A stretch of DNA of 64,000 bases from Tricholoma matsutake (taxonomy: Eukaryota > Basidiomycota > Agaricomycetes > Agaricales > Tricholomataceae): NCBI GenBank assembly GCA_026075535.2, contig AP026544.2, positions 10,230,001 through 10,294,000 on the forward strand, given 5' to 3'. The translations under genes and the position numbers were made by a program. Below, one piece after another: positions 11,680 through 22,629 of the stretch. The notes below the pieces were generated by a model, which saw only the letters and a program-made list of their open reading frames with translations, was not told the origin of the DNA and searched no databases. Every line of letters begins with the position of its first letter. Positions within the stretch are counted from its first letter, which is position 1.

Positions 11680-12165
11680 GAAGAACACAACTTCCCATAT
11701 CAGTGCACCTTCTCTTACTTGCGCATACATCATTGTTTCACTGCACCACATCTGATTACTCATCCTTTTGGCACAAGCCGGAAGTACTTGTATATACGTA
11801 ATCTACCTTTTCTTTCATAAGCTGATGCCAGGCCTCACCTTACATTGCGACTGCCAGTGATCGAGAGGCAGCGCTCATCATTAGGACAGCTGCAACCAGA
11901 CAACCAATCAGATCTGGTTTAGTTACGATTTACATCACTCTATTTGGACGACTATTTTAGTTACAAGCCAAATTCAGTGATATCTCCGAGATCAGGCACT
12001 GTTGGAAGGGTTGTTGATCCAAAGTGTCAAAATAGGTGCCCGACGAACGACAAACCATTGATGAACCTCGATGAATTTTATCACGTGACCCATAGACGTT
12101 TGGAGAGGTCTCGAAGAAAATTTTTGAATTTGTCGAAGAAGTGATTCATCACAGATTCTACAATT
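11680..12165 (+). other. Element B leader
   Basis: 486 bp between the 5' LTR and the gag start, without a long frame. A primer-binding site would be expected directly after 11679 (GAAGAACACAACTTCCC), but I cannot match it to a tRNA by eye. Confidence 0.6.
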
Positions 12166-13260
12166 ATGTCCAAACCTTCAACTTCTAATCCCGGTCCTAA
12201 TCCTGTTCCCATACCAGCACTAGAGGCGAAAATTGATGTGCTCACAGCGCAAATGTCACAAGTAGTGTCAGTATTGGCAGCATCACAGCCCAGACAAGTG
12301 GAAGTACAGCCAGAGATGACAGGAGAAAGAGATGATGAGATGGAGGAGATGGTGGAGTGGATATTGCAGGAGGATGAGACGGTGGAGAAATCTGGAAATG
12401 GAAAAGCGCACTTACCTAAGTATGCACCCCCGCAAATCTTTGACGGTACCATGGAGAATACAAAATCCTTCATCAGCTCTATAGTATTGTACATCCATGG
12501 GAGGAAGCCCAAGTTTCATACAGCCAAGTCTAGGATTATGTTTGCTCTCTCATACATTCAGGGGGGGAAAGCACAGTTCTGGAGAAATGAGGCTATTAAT
12601 CAAATTGCCGTGGGAAATAAACCTTTTGCAACCTTCAAGGAATTTCTGGAGAGATTGGAGGCACAGTTTGGAGACCCTAATCCAAAGGCGACAGCTAATG
12701 CTAAATTAAAGACCATGCGCCAAGGTTCCTTAACGGCGGATGAATTTATTTTGCAGTTCAAAGCAGAAGCTTCGCAAATGGACATGGGAGAAGCCGCGTT
12801 GGTAGAGTTTTTGAAAGCAGGATTAAATCCCTCTTTATTCAAGTCTATCTACCAACTACCTTCTATGCCAGAGAAGTTGGATGAGTGGTATAATTGGGCA
12901 ATGCACCTTGACCGGCAATATCGGCAGGAACAGGCAGAGTCAAAGTTGATGTACGGAAGTAGTAAATTTGGAAAGTCATCAGGAGGAAAGTCCGAGAAAG
13001 GAAAGGCGCCTCAGGCACAAGCTCCGAGGGCACAGCCACCAGCCATGGCAGTGACACCTATAGTTATGGAGTCAGCAGCACCAGCAGAGGCAATGGAGGT
13101 TGATCAAGTGGGGAGATGAGCCCCACTTAAATGTTTTAACTGTGGGCAGTTAGGACACATTTCTAAGTATTGCAAGCAGAAGAGAAAGATCAGAGGAGCT
13201 ACAATCAAGGAAGTGAAGCAGGAGGAAGGCAAGCAGGAGAATTTTGTGGAAGAGTCCCAG
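12166..13260 (+). pseudogene. Element B gag
   Basis: ATG 12166 opens 317 codons: a Pro-rich N-terminus, a short heptad-like stretch (EAKIDVLTAQMSQVVSVLA), then a Ty3-type capsid with PPQIFDGTMENTKSFISS, KAQFWRNEAI, FKEFLERLEAQFGDPNP and LDEWYNWAMHLDRQYR. A TGA at 13117-13119 (VGR*APLKC) precedes the zinc knuckle CFNCGQLGHISKYC, CX2CX4HX4C. Relatives have a basic residue at that point, so the TGA is probably a mutated CGA. A second TGA follows near 13261. Gag forms the particle shell and binds the RNA genome. Confidence 0.9.
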
Positions 13261-13988
13261 TGAAGGTTTCCCCATTGGTGACCCAGAATTGTTACAATGT
13301 ATTAGTATCTGAGGAAACCCAGAGTAAATCAGAAAAGGAAATCAAGGAGGAGTACAACTGTTGCAAATCACACAACAAAGAAAATTGTCACATGTCATTT
13401 CCTAAATTCTTTATTCGCTCTGTGCGAATAGAACCCGAAATCACCTTGACTGTGGGACTGAAGACAGTGGACACACATGCAGCTATTGATGTGGAAGTGT
13501 TGCTTGACAGTGGTGCTACAGGATTATTTATTAATCGATCCTTAATTACCAGAAACAGTATTAACACACGCAAGCTGGCGCAACCTATAATGGTGTACAA
13601 TATTGACGGAACAGTCAATCATGGAGGAACTATCAAGGAGGAGGTGACTATGGTACTAAAGTATCAGGAGCATCAGGAGCGAGCCGTATTCGAAGTGTGC
13701 GATCTTGGGAAAACCAATCTAATAATAGGATGTCCGTGGTTATGGAAGCATAATCCCGAAATTGATTGGAAAACTGGGAAAGTGCAAATGACTCATTGTC
13801 CTAAGGAATGTAATGTGTATGGGAGGAAGATGAAGAAGGAAAAAAGGAAAAAGAAAGAGAAAGAACGTCTGAGGAAGTATTCTGTTATGATGGAGGAAGT
13901 GGAGGATGAGGAAATGCCAAATGGGGAAGTTCCAATCATGATCGAGAAAGAAGAGCAGAAGCAAACCTTTAGAGCAGTTTGTGGATGA
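13170..13988 (+). CDS. Element B protease region
   Basis: An open frame of 272 codons overlaps the end of gag in another frame. The retropepsin core has LLDSGATGLFI near 13500 (active-site Asp-Ser-Gly) and IIGCPWLWKHNPEIDW near 13720. A Lys/Glu-rich tail follows (KKEKRKKKEKERLRK), a linker before RT. The protease cuts the gag-pol polyprotein. Expression would require a frameshift from gag, or the offset may be mutational. It ends at TGA 13986-13988, 21 bp before the next frame. Confidence 0.85.
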   Translation: MQAEEKDQRSYNQGSEAGGRQAGEFCGRVPVKVSPLVTQNCYNVLVSEETQSKSEKEIKEEYNCCKSHNKENCHMSFPKFFIRSVRIEPEITLTVGLKTVDTHAAIDVEVLLDSGATGLFINRSLITRNSINTRKLAQPIMVYNIDGTVNHGGTIKEEVTMVLKYQEHQERAVFEVCDLGKTNLIIGCPWLWKHNPEIDWKTGKVQMTHCPKECNVYGRKMKKEKRKKKEKERLRKYSVMMEEVEDEEMPNGEVPIMIEKEEQKQTFRAVCG

Positions 13989-14009
13989 CAGTCGTGGGAC
14001 AAGAATATC

Positions 14010-17000
14010 ATGAAGGTGGAGAAGCCAGTGGAGGAATGGGTGCCAAAAGTGTATCATAAACATTTGTCAGTGTTCCAAAAGATGGAGTCTGAGCGAATGC
14101 CGGTGTGGAAGCCATGGGATCATGCAATTGAGATGAAGCCAGGGTTTGTGCCGAAGAAGTCGAAGGTATATCCATTATCTCCGATGGAACAAGAAGAAGT
14201 GGATGCATTCCTGAAGGAGCAATTGCGCAAAGGATACATACAACCTTCGAAATCACCACAGACGTCACCAATATTCTTCATGCCCAAAAAAGACCAAAGG
14301 AAGAGGATGTGTACCGATTATAGGTATCTGAATGAGTGGACAGTGAAGAACGCATACCCCTGCCGTTGATCTCAGAAATAATTGATAAGGTGGGAAAAGC
14401 CAAGGTCTTTACAAAATTGGATTTACAATGGGGATACAACAATGTATGAATAAAAAAAGGAGATGAGTGGAAGGCTGCATTTGCCACGCGTCGAGGATCC
14501 TTCGAGCCGCTTGTCATGTTTTTTGGGATGACTAATAGTCCCCCAACCTTTCAAAATATGATGAATGACATTTCCAAGGATGTAATAGACAAAGGCATGG
14601 TAATAATATTTATTGATGACATTCTGATATTCATGGAGGATGAAGAGAATCATGAAGCGATAGTGCAAGAGGTGTTACAGAGGTTGGTGGAGAACGATCT
14701 ATTTTTGAAACCAGAGAAGTGTGTGTTTGGGGCAAATGAGATCAAGTTCCTAGGATTATTGATTGGCCCTGATGGGATCAAAATGGATCTGATCAAGGTA
14801 CAGGCAATCACAGATTGGCCTGTGCCCACCCATGTCAAGGAGGTTCAAGCCTTCTTGGGACTCGCAAATTATTATCGTCGCTTTGTGCACAATTTTTCTA
14901 AAATTGCCACACCCTTACATAACCTTATGTGGAAGGGAGTAGTGTGGAGGTGGGGAGAGCAGCAGCAGACAGCGTTTGAGGAGTTGAAGAGGAAGTTTGT
15001 GGAGGGACCAATATTAGCCCCAGTAGATTTCACATGCCCTTTGCGAGTGGAATCCAATGCATCCGATTTTGCTACTGGAGAGGTATTATCAATGCTGTGT
15101 GAAGATGACAAATGGCATCCTTGTGCATACTTGTCAAAAGGGTTGAATGATGTGGAGAGGAATTATGGTGTGCATGACAAAGAGATGTTGGGGATAATAT
15201 GAGCATTGGAGGCGTGGAGGCATTATTTGGAGGGATGTACACATCAAATTGAGATCTGGATGGATCATCAAAATCTGCAATACTTCATGTTCGCTAAAAA
15301 GCTTAATCGCCGGCAAGCGTGTTGGGCACTATTCCTATTGCATTTCAACTTTCACTTGGTCCATAAAGCGGGAAGCTTAATGAGGAAAGCAGATGCATTA
15401 TCCAGACGTATTGATCATAAAAGGGGGGTGGAGGAGGACAATAAAAATGTTACCTTACTCAAACCCGAATACTTTCGCATTTGCGCTATGCATCAAGGGC
15501 ATCTATTAATACATAGCTCGGAAATGGAAATGTTGTCTAAAATTAGACAATGCTCAGAAATGGACAATGAAGTAGTGGAAGCCGTGAAAGCTCTGAAGGG
15601 AGAGAAGAAAGGTAATATCAAAGGAGATGAATGGGCTGAGGAACAAGGGTTGGTATTGTTTCGAGGAAAAGTGTATGTACCAAAGGATCAGGATTTGCAA
15701 AGGGAGATTGTCCGGTTACATCACAATACACCGATTGCTGGACACCCAGGAAGATGGAAGATGTTGGAATTAGTAATGAGAAATTATTGGTGGCCCAGAA
15801 TTTCAAAGTATGTGTTGGGGTATGTGGATGGATGTGATACGTGCATGAGGGGGAAGAAATTTCCAGAGAAACCTGCAGGAAAATTAATGCCGAACCCTAT
15901 ACCTAAAGTGCCATGGCGAGATATATCTGTGGATTTTATTACCGGATTACCCGAGGCTCAAGGGTACGATGCAATATTCGTAGTATGCAACCGCTTTACA
16001 AAGGAGGTCCATATTATTCCTACTACTACAGAAACCTCATCATTGGGCTTGGCGTGCCTCTATCTAAATCGGGTATGGCGGTTACATGGGTTACCCAATA
16101 CTGTTATCTCCGATCGCGGACCACAATTTGCTTCTGCATTTATGTGAGAACTAAACAACATATTGGGAATTCAAACTAAATTATCTATGGCATATCACCC
16201 GCAGACTGATGGGCAGACAGAGAGAATGAATCAGGAGTTGGAGCAGTACCTACGTATGTTTGTCAACTACCGACAAACCGACTGGCCCGAATGGTTGGCA
16301 ATTGCCAAATTTTCCCACAATAATAAATTCCATTTGGCTACTCGTATGACACCCTTTTTCGCGAATTATGGATATCATCCTTGCATGGGAGTAGAACCCA
16401 GAAGGGAAGTCAAAGTACAGTCTGTAGAAGATTTTGTATCTAAGATGCAAAGGGTACAAGAGGAAGCAGAGGTGGCATTGAAGAAAGCACGTGATGACAT
16501 GATGCGACACATGGATCATACTCGAGCACACGCTCCAGAGTACAAAGTTGGTGACTTGGTATGGCTAAGTACCAAGGACCTGAATATTCCACGACCTTCG
16601 AAGAAACTTACAGAGAAACAAGTTGGCCCATATGTGATCTCTAAAGTGATCTTGCCTAATGTGGTAGTGCTAAAATTACTCTGATCATTTAAGATTGATC
16701 CCGAGATTAACATATCCCACCTATGCCCTTACCGTCCACCCACTATTCCTGGCCAACAAACTACTCCGCAACCTCTGATAATAGTAGAAGGTGCTCCAGA
16801 ATACATAGTTGAAGAAATTCTAGACTCACATCTTCGACGGAACAAATTGGAGTTCTTAATAAAGTGGAAAAACTATACCGACGAAAATAATTTGTGGGAA
16901 CCCGAAGAGAATTGTAAGCAAGTGCATAACATGATCGCCCAATTCTTTAAACATAATCCGAATGCTCCGCGTTGCATTGTGAGAATGGTGTATGACAGGA

Positions 17001-17074
17001 TGAAATTCTGGCCTTATCAAAATTTCACAGAGGGGACAAACATAATATTTTCTCGCCTGGAAGTCGAGGCATAA
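14010..17074 (+). pseudogene. Element B RT, RNase H, integrase, chromodomain
   Basis: The RT starts near 14010 (VYHKHLSVFQKMESERMP), with CTDYRYLNEWT, a one-base deletion in a C run near 14362, FTKLDLQWGYNNV, and catalytic FIDDILIFMED near 14620. RNase H has ESNASDFATGEVL and YGVHDKEMLGII. The integrase zinc finger has HPGRWK and CDTCMRGK. The DDE core has DISVDFITGLP, VISDRGPQFAS and TDGQTERMNQELE. The C-terminal chromodomain (about 16800-16980: YIVEEILDSHLRRNKLEFLI then NLWEPEENC) targets integration to marked chromatin in related elements. Stops near 14447, 15199, 16145 and 16681 are all TGA where relatives have arginine. Confidence 0.93.
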
Positions 17075-17085
17075 AAGGGGGGTAA
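17073..17085 (+). promoter_or_regulatory. Polypurine tract of element B
   Basis: AAAAGGGGGGTAA directly precedes the 3' LTR. It is the expected primer for plus-strand DNA synthesis. Confidence 0.8.
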
Positions 17086-17497
17086 TGTTAGGAAACAGCC
17101 CCATTACCTAATAAAATTTCACTTTCATTTTATTATGTCGAATTACACTACATTACACCAAATGATGCCAAATGATGCTACACTTTGATAGTGTGAGAAT
17201 ATTATTTTGCACGCATCACTATGTACGTGCCTGTATGTGCGCGTCGGTAACAACAATGTACAATATATGTAACATAGTATATAAACCCTAAATATATGCC
17301 TAGGGGACCCCAGTTGTGTTCTCTTAGGTATTCCACCTACGTTTTCAGTGTGAAAGGCCTATCTCAACAAACTTACCTATTAATAACCCCTCACATCAAA
17401 ACCATCAATTTCCCCATCATGCGCGCGGATCCCACCCCCTTCTTGTAGAGAGAACCCGCACAGTCTTAGCTAGCAGATAGTGGGTGTCGCCCTAACA
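17086..17497 (+). repeat. 3' LTR of element B
   Basis: 412 bp, collinear with 11268-11679 and without indels. Ends CCTAACA, followed by the target duplication ACAAC. Confidence 0.97.
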
Positions 17498-17502
17498 ACA
17501 AC

Positions 17503-19348
17503 AAGGAACTCCTGGCTATCTTCGAAGCTTTCAGACACTGGTGACAGTACCTTGAAGGTTCCGGAAGTCCAGTAGATGTGGTCATGGATCACAAAAACTT
17601 GGAATACTTCAGTACCACAAAGCTCCTTACTCGTCATCAAGCTCGGTGGTCAGAATACCTTTCACAGTTCAACCTTGCCATCCGCTTCTGCCCTGGTAAA
17701 CTAGGGGCTAAACCCGATGCCCTCACTAGACACTGGGACATCTACCACAAAGGGGGAAATAGTGACTTTGCCTTGGTAAATCCGAGCAACTTCCATCCAG
17801 TCTTTACTGAAGAACAACTCACATCCTCCCTCTGAGCCACTTTCCTTGCTACTTCTATCATCCATCAAGCCATTCTCATGGATGTTGAAAAACTCCACAA
17901 TGATATCCGATCTTCACTCCCTCTTGATCCCATCTCCTCCTCACACCTTCCTTCACCATCTGCCCCAAATTGGTCTCTAGACGACAGTGGACTTCTCTGC
18001 CACTTCAACCGGATTTACATTCCAGATGTTGTGGACCTCCATCTTATAAGTCTTATAATACAAGCATGACCACATCCTCTCAGGTCACTATGGGCAAAAC
18101 AAGACTCTTCAGCTTATCCGATGGGAATATGTTTGGCCCAATCTCCACACCTTTGTGCAGGACTTTTGCAAGTCTTGTACTACCTGCAAACACTCCAAAT
18201 CTCCCTGACACAAACCCTATGGATTTCTAAAGCAACTTCTGGTCCTGGAAAGGCCTTGGAACTCAATTTCCATGGACTTCATTGAACAGTTACCAGACTC
18301 CAATGGTCACACTGCCATCCTAGTCATTGTAGACCAACTCGCCAAACAGGGTATCTTCATCCCCACAGTAAACGAAATCACGGCACAAGAACTCGCTAAT
18401 CTCTTCATCATGGACATCTTCTCCAAACATGGTGTTCCATCCCACATCACCTGCGACTGGGGTTCCAAGTTCATTTCTCATTTCTTCCACTCTCTTGGGC
18501 AAGCCCTGGACATGAAAATCCACTTCACTTTGGGTTACCATCCAGAAGGTGATGGACAAACTGAACACCTTAACCAGACCCTTGAACAGTACTTGCAGAT
18601 TTTCTGCAACTACCAACAGGACAACTGGTCCCAGCTTTTACCCTTGGGGGAATTTGCATACAACAATGCTCCCTCAGCCTCCACCAGAGTTTCACCCTTC
18701 TTTGCCAACAAGGGTTACCACCCAAACATCACGGTTTTCCTGGAGTGCAAACTAGCCTTGCAACGCGCACACCATTTTGTGGTCAACCTTGATGATCTCC
18801 ACCAGGAACTCCAGAAGCAACTCACAGAAGCCCAGAAGTGCTATCAACGTCCTGCAGACAAACACTGGGCACCCGCTCCTGACTTCAAAATTGGTGATTA
18901 CACCTTTGTCAAAGGCAAGCACTTACACACTACATGACCCTCCAAGAAGCTCTCAGAAAAGATCTATGGCCCTTTCAAGATCATTGCCTGTCTGGGTACC
19001 CACTCGGTTACCCTTCGACTACCGGATCACCTCCGGGGTGTCCACCTGGTATTCCACCTCTCCCAACTAGATGAAGACACTCCCAACACAATTCCTAATC
19101 ATATTCAACCTCCACCTCCTCTGGTCATTATAGACAACCCACTGGAGTACAAGATTGTGGAAATCCTCGACTCAAAGATTGACAACCGTCATCAATGCAA
19201 GCTACTCTATTTTGTATGGTGGGAAGGTTACCAAGGAACCAACGAAGAAACCTCCTGGCTTCCCACTATGGAACTTGATCACACCCAGGAACTCATTATG
19301 GACTACCACACTTGTTACCCAGGGAAACCCGGTCCTCTCTCCACCTAA
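17503..19348 (+). pseudogene. Element A pol, RNase H end, integrase, chromodomain
   Basis: RNase H resumes with [34 protein letters not shown] and [13 protein letters not shown]. The integrase zinc finger is split by frameshifts (ILSGHYGQNKT, FCKSCTTCKHSK). The core (18272-18937) has SMDFIEQLPDSNGH, HITCDWGSKFIS (the usual D-R-G altered to D-W-G) and GDGQTEHLNQTLEQYL. After a TGA near 18937 the frame continues with PSKKLSEKIYGPFKI and a chromodomain (YKIVEILDSKIDN, LLYFVWWEGYQG, SWLPTMELDHTQE) to TAA 19348. In life it would insert the cDNA into the genome. Confidence 0.9.
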
Positions 19349-19406
19349 CAATCATACAATTCCCAAATGAACAACATTCATTCACTTAACAAACAAAAAA
19401 TCAAAT

Positions 19407-20309
19407 CTAATTTCTATCTAATCCCCCCTCACTTCTCTGCCCCCCCGCTTCCTCTGCCAAACCTGGCAGTTCTCCCTGCACCTCTCCATCCTCTTCACTT
19501 GCTTTGTCCTCTTCTTTGTCATCCTCTTCCCCCTCTTGCTCCTCGGACTCTGGCCTCAACTCCAGATCCAATGCTCCTTGGATGTCAGACATTGTATCTT
19601 GAATACCGATCACACCCTCGCTTATAACCCGGAGCTCCCAGAGTTCCTGCAACTCTTTCTTCATCCCCTTTACTGCCCCTACCAACTCCCTAAGCAACTC
19701 CATTACTCCCTCATTATCCCCTAGCCCGGGTCCTGCTGGCAACACCTGTCCCTCCCACACCAACTCTTCACACTTGTGCTTTGCCCTGGTGCAGGGCTCA
19801 CAGGCCTGACCCCGGGTTCCTGTCCGGAAACACAACAATTTTGGATTTGAACATCTACTAGAAGTCAGCATGGAAGTGCAACAGGAATAAAATATGACTC
19901 ACCTTTTGCATGGAATGGTGGCTTGTAGCTGCATAGGGACTTCAGCTTTGGGCACCTCTGCCCTCGCCTTTTCTTTCACCTTCTTCTTGGGGGGGGGGGT
20001 GCTCCTTTCAGCCTCTTCAGGCTCCACTTCTGCAGCTTTCTGCTTCTTTTCTGCCCTCTTGGCAGCAGCCACCTTCCTCTGCTCCTCTTCCGTGGCCTTC
20101 TTCTCCACCTCTACTCTGGCCACCTCCTTTGCAGCCTCCTTGGTGACTCTGCACTCCTCATCCTCCCTCACTTCTTCCTTGAGCCAGAGCTCCTCCATCA
20201 GCTTTTCTTGCTGGGCCCTGAGGGCCATGATCTTCTCTGCATGCGAGGACATGACAGTAAGGGAGTGAGGGGGAGTGGTGGTGGTTGAAGAAAAACCCTG
20301 GGAACCCAT
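19407..20309 (-). CDS. Antisense spliced ORF in element A, coiled coil plus Cys cluster
   Basis: It lies on the strand opposite to A, between chromodomain and 3' LTR. Exon 1 runs from ATG 20309 (MGSQGFSSTT) to 19903 with a long Glu/Lys/Ala-rich coiled coil (EVARVEVEKKATEEEQRKVA) and a basic patch (PPPKKKVKEKAR). A 48-bp intron (19902-19855) has GTGAGT at the donor and CTAGTAG at the acceptor. Splicing joins the frame so that the cysteines form one series: CKRC, LLCF, QACEPC, KHKC. Exon 2 ends at 19407 after a Glu/Asp-rich tail. The open frame and coherent splicing argue for a gene that was under selection. Proteins of this build occur near basidiomycete LTR elements as I recall; function unknown. 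The Cys series could bind zinc or nucleic acid. Confidence 0.65.
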
Positions 20310-20370
20310 CAATATCAAAATCAACATACCTGATTTGGATTCGAACCTTCATGTGCCTCATAGGCTCAGC

Positions 20371-20386
20371 ACTAAGGGGGAAATAC
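20371..20386 (+). promoter_or_regulatory. Polypurine tract of element A
   Basis: ACTAAGGGGGAAATAC ends immediately before the TG of the 3' LTR at 20387. Confidence 0.75.
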
Positions 20387-21098
20387 TGTCAAGACCAATT
20401 CTTCTGACTGGACTTCTGATCGTTTTCCGCTCCCTTCCCAGCCACTGTGCACCACAGCCCACCTCCTATCAGCAGCACTGCCTAGAGGTGAAATTCCCTC
20501 ATTTCCAATTTGATGAAACGGTTTCAGGTTATTTATCTCGGAAGCCAGTTTGCAATTATCACAGCCTCAGAAACCCCTATCACCTCCAGACTTTAGTATT
20601 TAAGCTAGCTACTTTCGTTTTGTATCACCAGTTTGTAAATCAACCAAGTCTCCCACTTAATCCTATTCTCTTTAAACTCCAATTACGTCCTTAAGTCATT
20701 CTCGAACTCTTGCTCATCCTCTCCGGAAATTCTCTGGACCTCTGGTCATCTTCCTTACCCTTGCCTTGAAATTAGGACACTTGATGAGGAGAAGGGTGCA
20801 ACTTCTTGAGGTCTTTGTCCTCCCCCATGTATTCCTGGAGGAATCCTGGAGGAATCCTGGCATTCCTGCCAGGAAGACCAGGAATCCTGAAGGATTATTG
20901 GGAACCAATGTTCCAGCCATTTGTCACTCAAGTATATATTCCTGACTCTTCCCATTCCAGGGGGATTCCTGGTTGATTCCTGGGAAATTACACTCTTCCA
21001 GGAGGAATTCCTGGAGTTCCCCAGGACTCTACTGGGAATCCACCGGGACTCCACTGGGATTTAACCAGGAGTCCTTACTATTAAAAAGGAAACCTTTG

Positions 21099-21163
21099 AG
21101 GATTGAACCCCAGACCTCAGGGTTGAATTAAACAGGTGCAATATACCATTAGACCATAGTGCC
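21099..21163 (-). ncRNA. tRNA-like sequence (SINE-type promoter)
   Basis: Read on the minus strand it has an A-box-like TGGTCTAATGGTA and, 45 bp on, the B box GGGTTCAATCC. No full cloverleaf is evident. This is the pattern of a tRNA-derived Pol III promoter, here pointing outward to the left end of the DNA element. Confidence 0.55.
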
Positions 21164-21387
21164 ATTCTAATACACAACATAAGTTGATCTAAGTACCACA
21201 TCAAGTGGCTGTGTATGATAAAGCATACAGTCAATGTTGCCAGCTCATCATTCAACCACCACCACCACTGTCAACAATGCCCCCTCCACCTCCCTCCCTC
21301 CCTCCTTTCTCTCACCACCACCACCACCATGCCATTATCAACTGCCACCCCTCTAGCCAACAACAAACATGCCACAGCACAGGAAAT

Positions 21388-21893
21388 GGGCCCAAACGAC
21401 ACAGATCGCATTGTTTGGGCCCTATGTAAGTTTTTTTTTCATTTGCTTTTTGTTTTCATAAACTAACTAACCTGTTTCTTTAGTTTTCCAGGTTATAATC
21501 TACTGGTAATGATGCCACCACCCGCAAATGAGCCGACTGGATGGGCCCTACATAACTTTTTTTTTGTTTGCTTTTTGTTTTTATAAACTAACTAACTCAT
21601 TTCTTTTGTTTTATAGGTTCTACTCTACTGGTAACGATGGCAAATGAGCCGACTGGATGGAACACAGGCCCAAATGATGCAGATCGCGTTGTTTGGGCCC
21701 TACATAATTTTTTTTTGTTTGCTTTTTGTTTTATAGGTTCTACTCTACTGGTAACAATGGCAAACGAGCTGACTGGATGGAACATGGGCCCAAATGATGC
21801 AGATCACGTCATTTGGGCCCTACATGACTTTTTTTTGTTTGCTTTTTGTTTTTATAGACTAAGTAACTTGTTTCTTTTGTTTTATGGGTTCTA
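21388..21893 (+). repeat. Tandem palindrome and intron-like modules
   Basis: Three to four units of about 120 bp. Each has a palindrome GGGCCCAAA...TTTGGGCCC (21388-21422, 21666-21700, 21786-21820), a T-rich stretch with TTTGCTTTTTGTTTT, and TTCTACTCTACTGGTAACRATGGC. The first unit contains a complete intron-like segment: donor GTAAGT at 21426, branch-like CTAACTAAC, acceptor CTTTAG at 21483. In later units the donor has become CATAA or CATGA. One frame reads as a repeated GWNTGPNDADRVVWALH peptide, but I doubt that it is translated. Confidence 0.7.
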
Positions 21894-22330
21894 TTCTACT
21901 GGCAACAACAGCCGGACACGAGACAACCCAACACACTCACCCCACGCCTGCAAGCCTCTGCTTGTAGGGTGGATTGTGAGTGTGTGCAGTCAATGACAAT
22001 GATGATGCCACCCCCTACCAGCACCAGATGCAAAGCATGGCCACCAACCACAATGGATGACAACAACAGGGCCAATGACACACCACCTGCCTCCAGCCTC
22101 ATGAGCCACTGCTCATGGGGTGGATTGTGGGTGGAATGGTGATGATGGCCACCACCACACAGTGGGAGATGGCCAGGATGGCAACGACGAGCACAGTGAC
22201 AATGAAGGCCCAGCACACAGGATGATGGGGACAGGACGACGGGGACAGGACGACAGGCATGACTCACCAGGCTGCCCCCGCATTTTGTGTGGCACAGTTT
22301 TTTTCATTTTTAATTTATGGTAATACCTTC

Positions 22331-22525
22331 CCCCTCACCCATGTTTTATGTGGGTGAGGGGTTTTTCTTTCTTTTTATTTATAATTGTAGTGCTCCCCTC
22401 ATGTTCAACGTGAGGGGAGATTAGTTTTATATGTATATATTTGTAGGACTCCCCCTTGCACCTTGTGTGGGGGAGGTTTTTTTAATGTAATTAATGGTGT
22501 ATCCCTCGCGTCCAATGTGAGGGAT
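22331..22525 (+). repeat. Row of four GC-rich hairpins
   Basis: Four perfect or near-perfect palindromes at 22331-22361, 22393-22419, 22449-22475 and 22501-22525. Each has a C-rich arm, a short loop, and a G-rich arm, spaced by 25-35 bp of AT-rich sequence. The arms differ (CCCCTCACCC, CTCCCCTCA, CTCCCCC, ATCCCTCG) yet still pair. Counterparts lie at 24984-25006 and 25080-25101. Confidence 0.75.
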
Positions 22526-22629
22526 GTAGTTAATAAATTTTATTTGATCTTAATTGTAAGCTTTGAGAGAGAAATACCCAAGTTTGAGTTTGAGGGTATA
22601 AATACACTTTTATATTGGCAGCTAATAAT

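Larger units (their letters stand above)
11268..17497 (+). mobile_element. Ty3/gypsy chromovirus B, complete, nested in A
   Basis: A 6230-bp element with two 412-bp LTRs (TGTTAGG...CCTAACA) has the 5-bp duplication ACAAC on both sides (11263-11267 and 17498-17502). It interrupts the RNase H codons of A exactly between NYDTHN and KELLAIF. Its internal order is gag, protease, RT, RNase H, integrase, chromodomain. The coding frames are almost whole: the premature stops I could place are all TGA, plus one single-base deletion near 14360. It is younger than A. Confidence 0.97.

Noticed and set aside
13740..14063. Minus-strand frame rich in Phe, Leu and His
   Set aside because: It is antisense to the Lys/Glu-rich linker of element B and explained by its GAA/AAG codons.
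21099..21163. A true tRNA gene
   Set aside because: A and B boxes are present, but the arms do not form a cloverleaf with an anticodon stem by eye. The flanks are repeat sequence. The same holds for 22630, 24803 and 26016.
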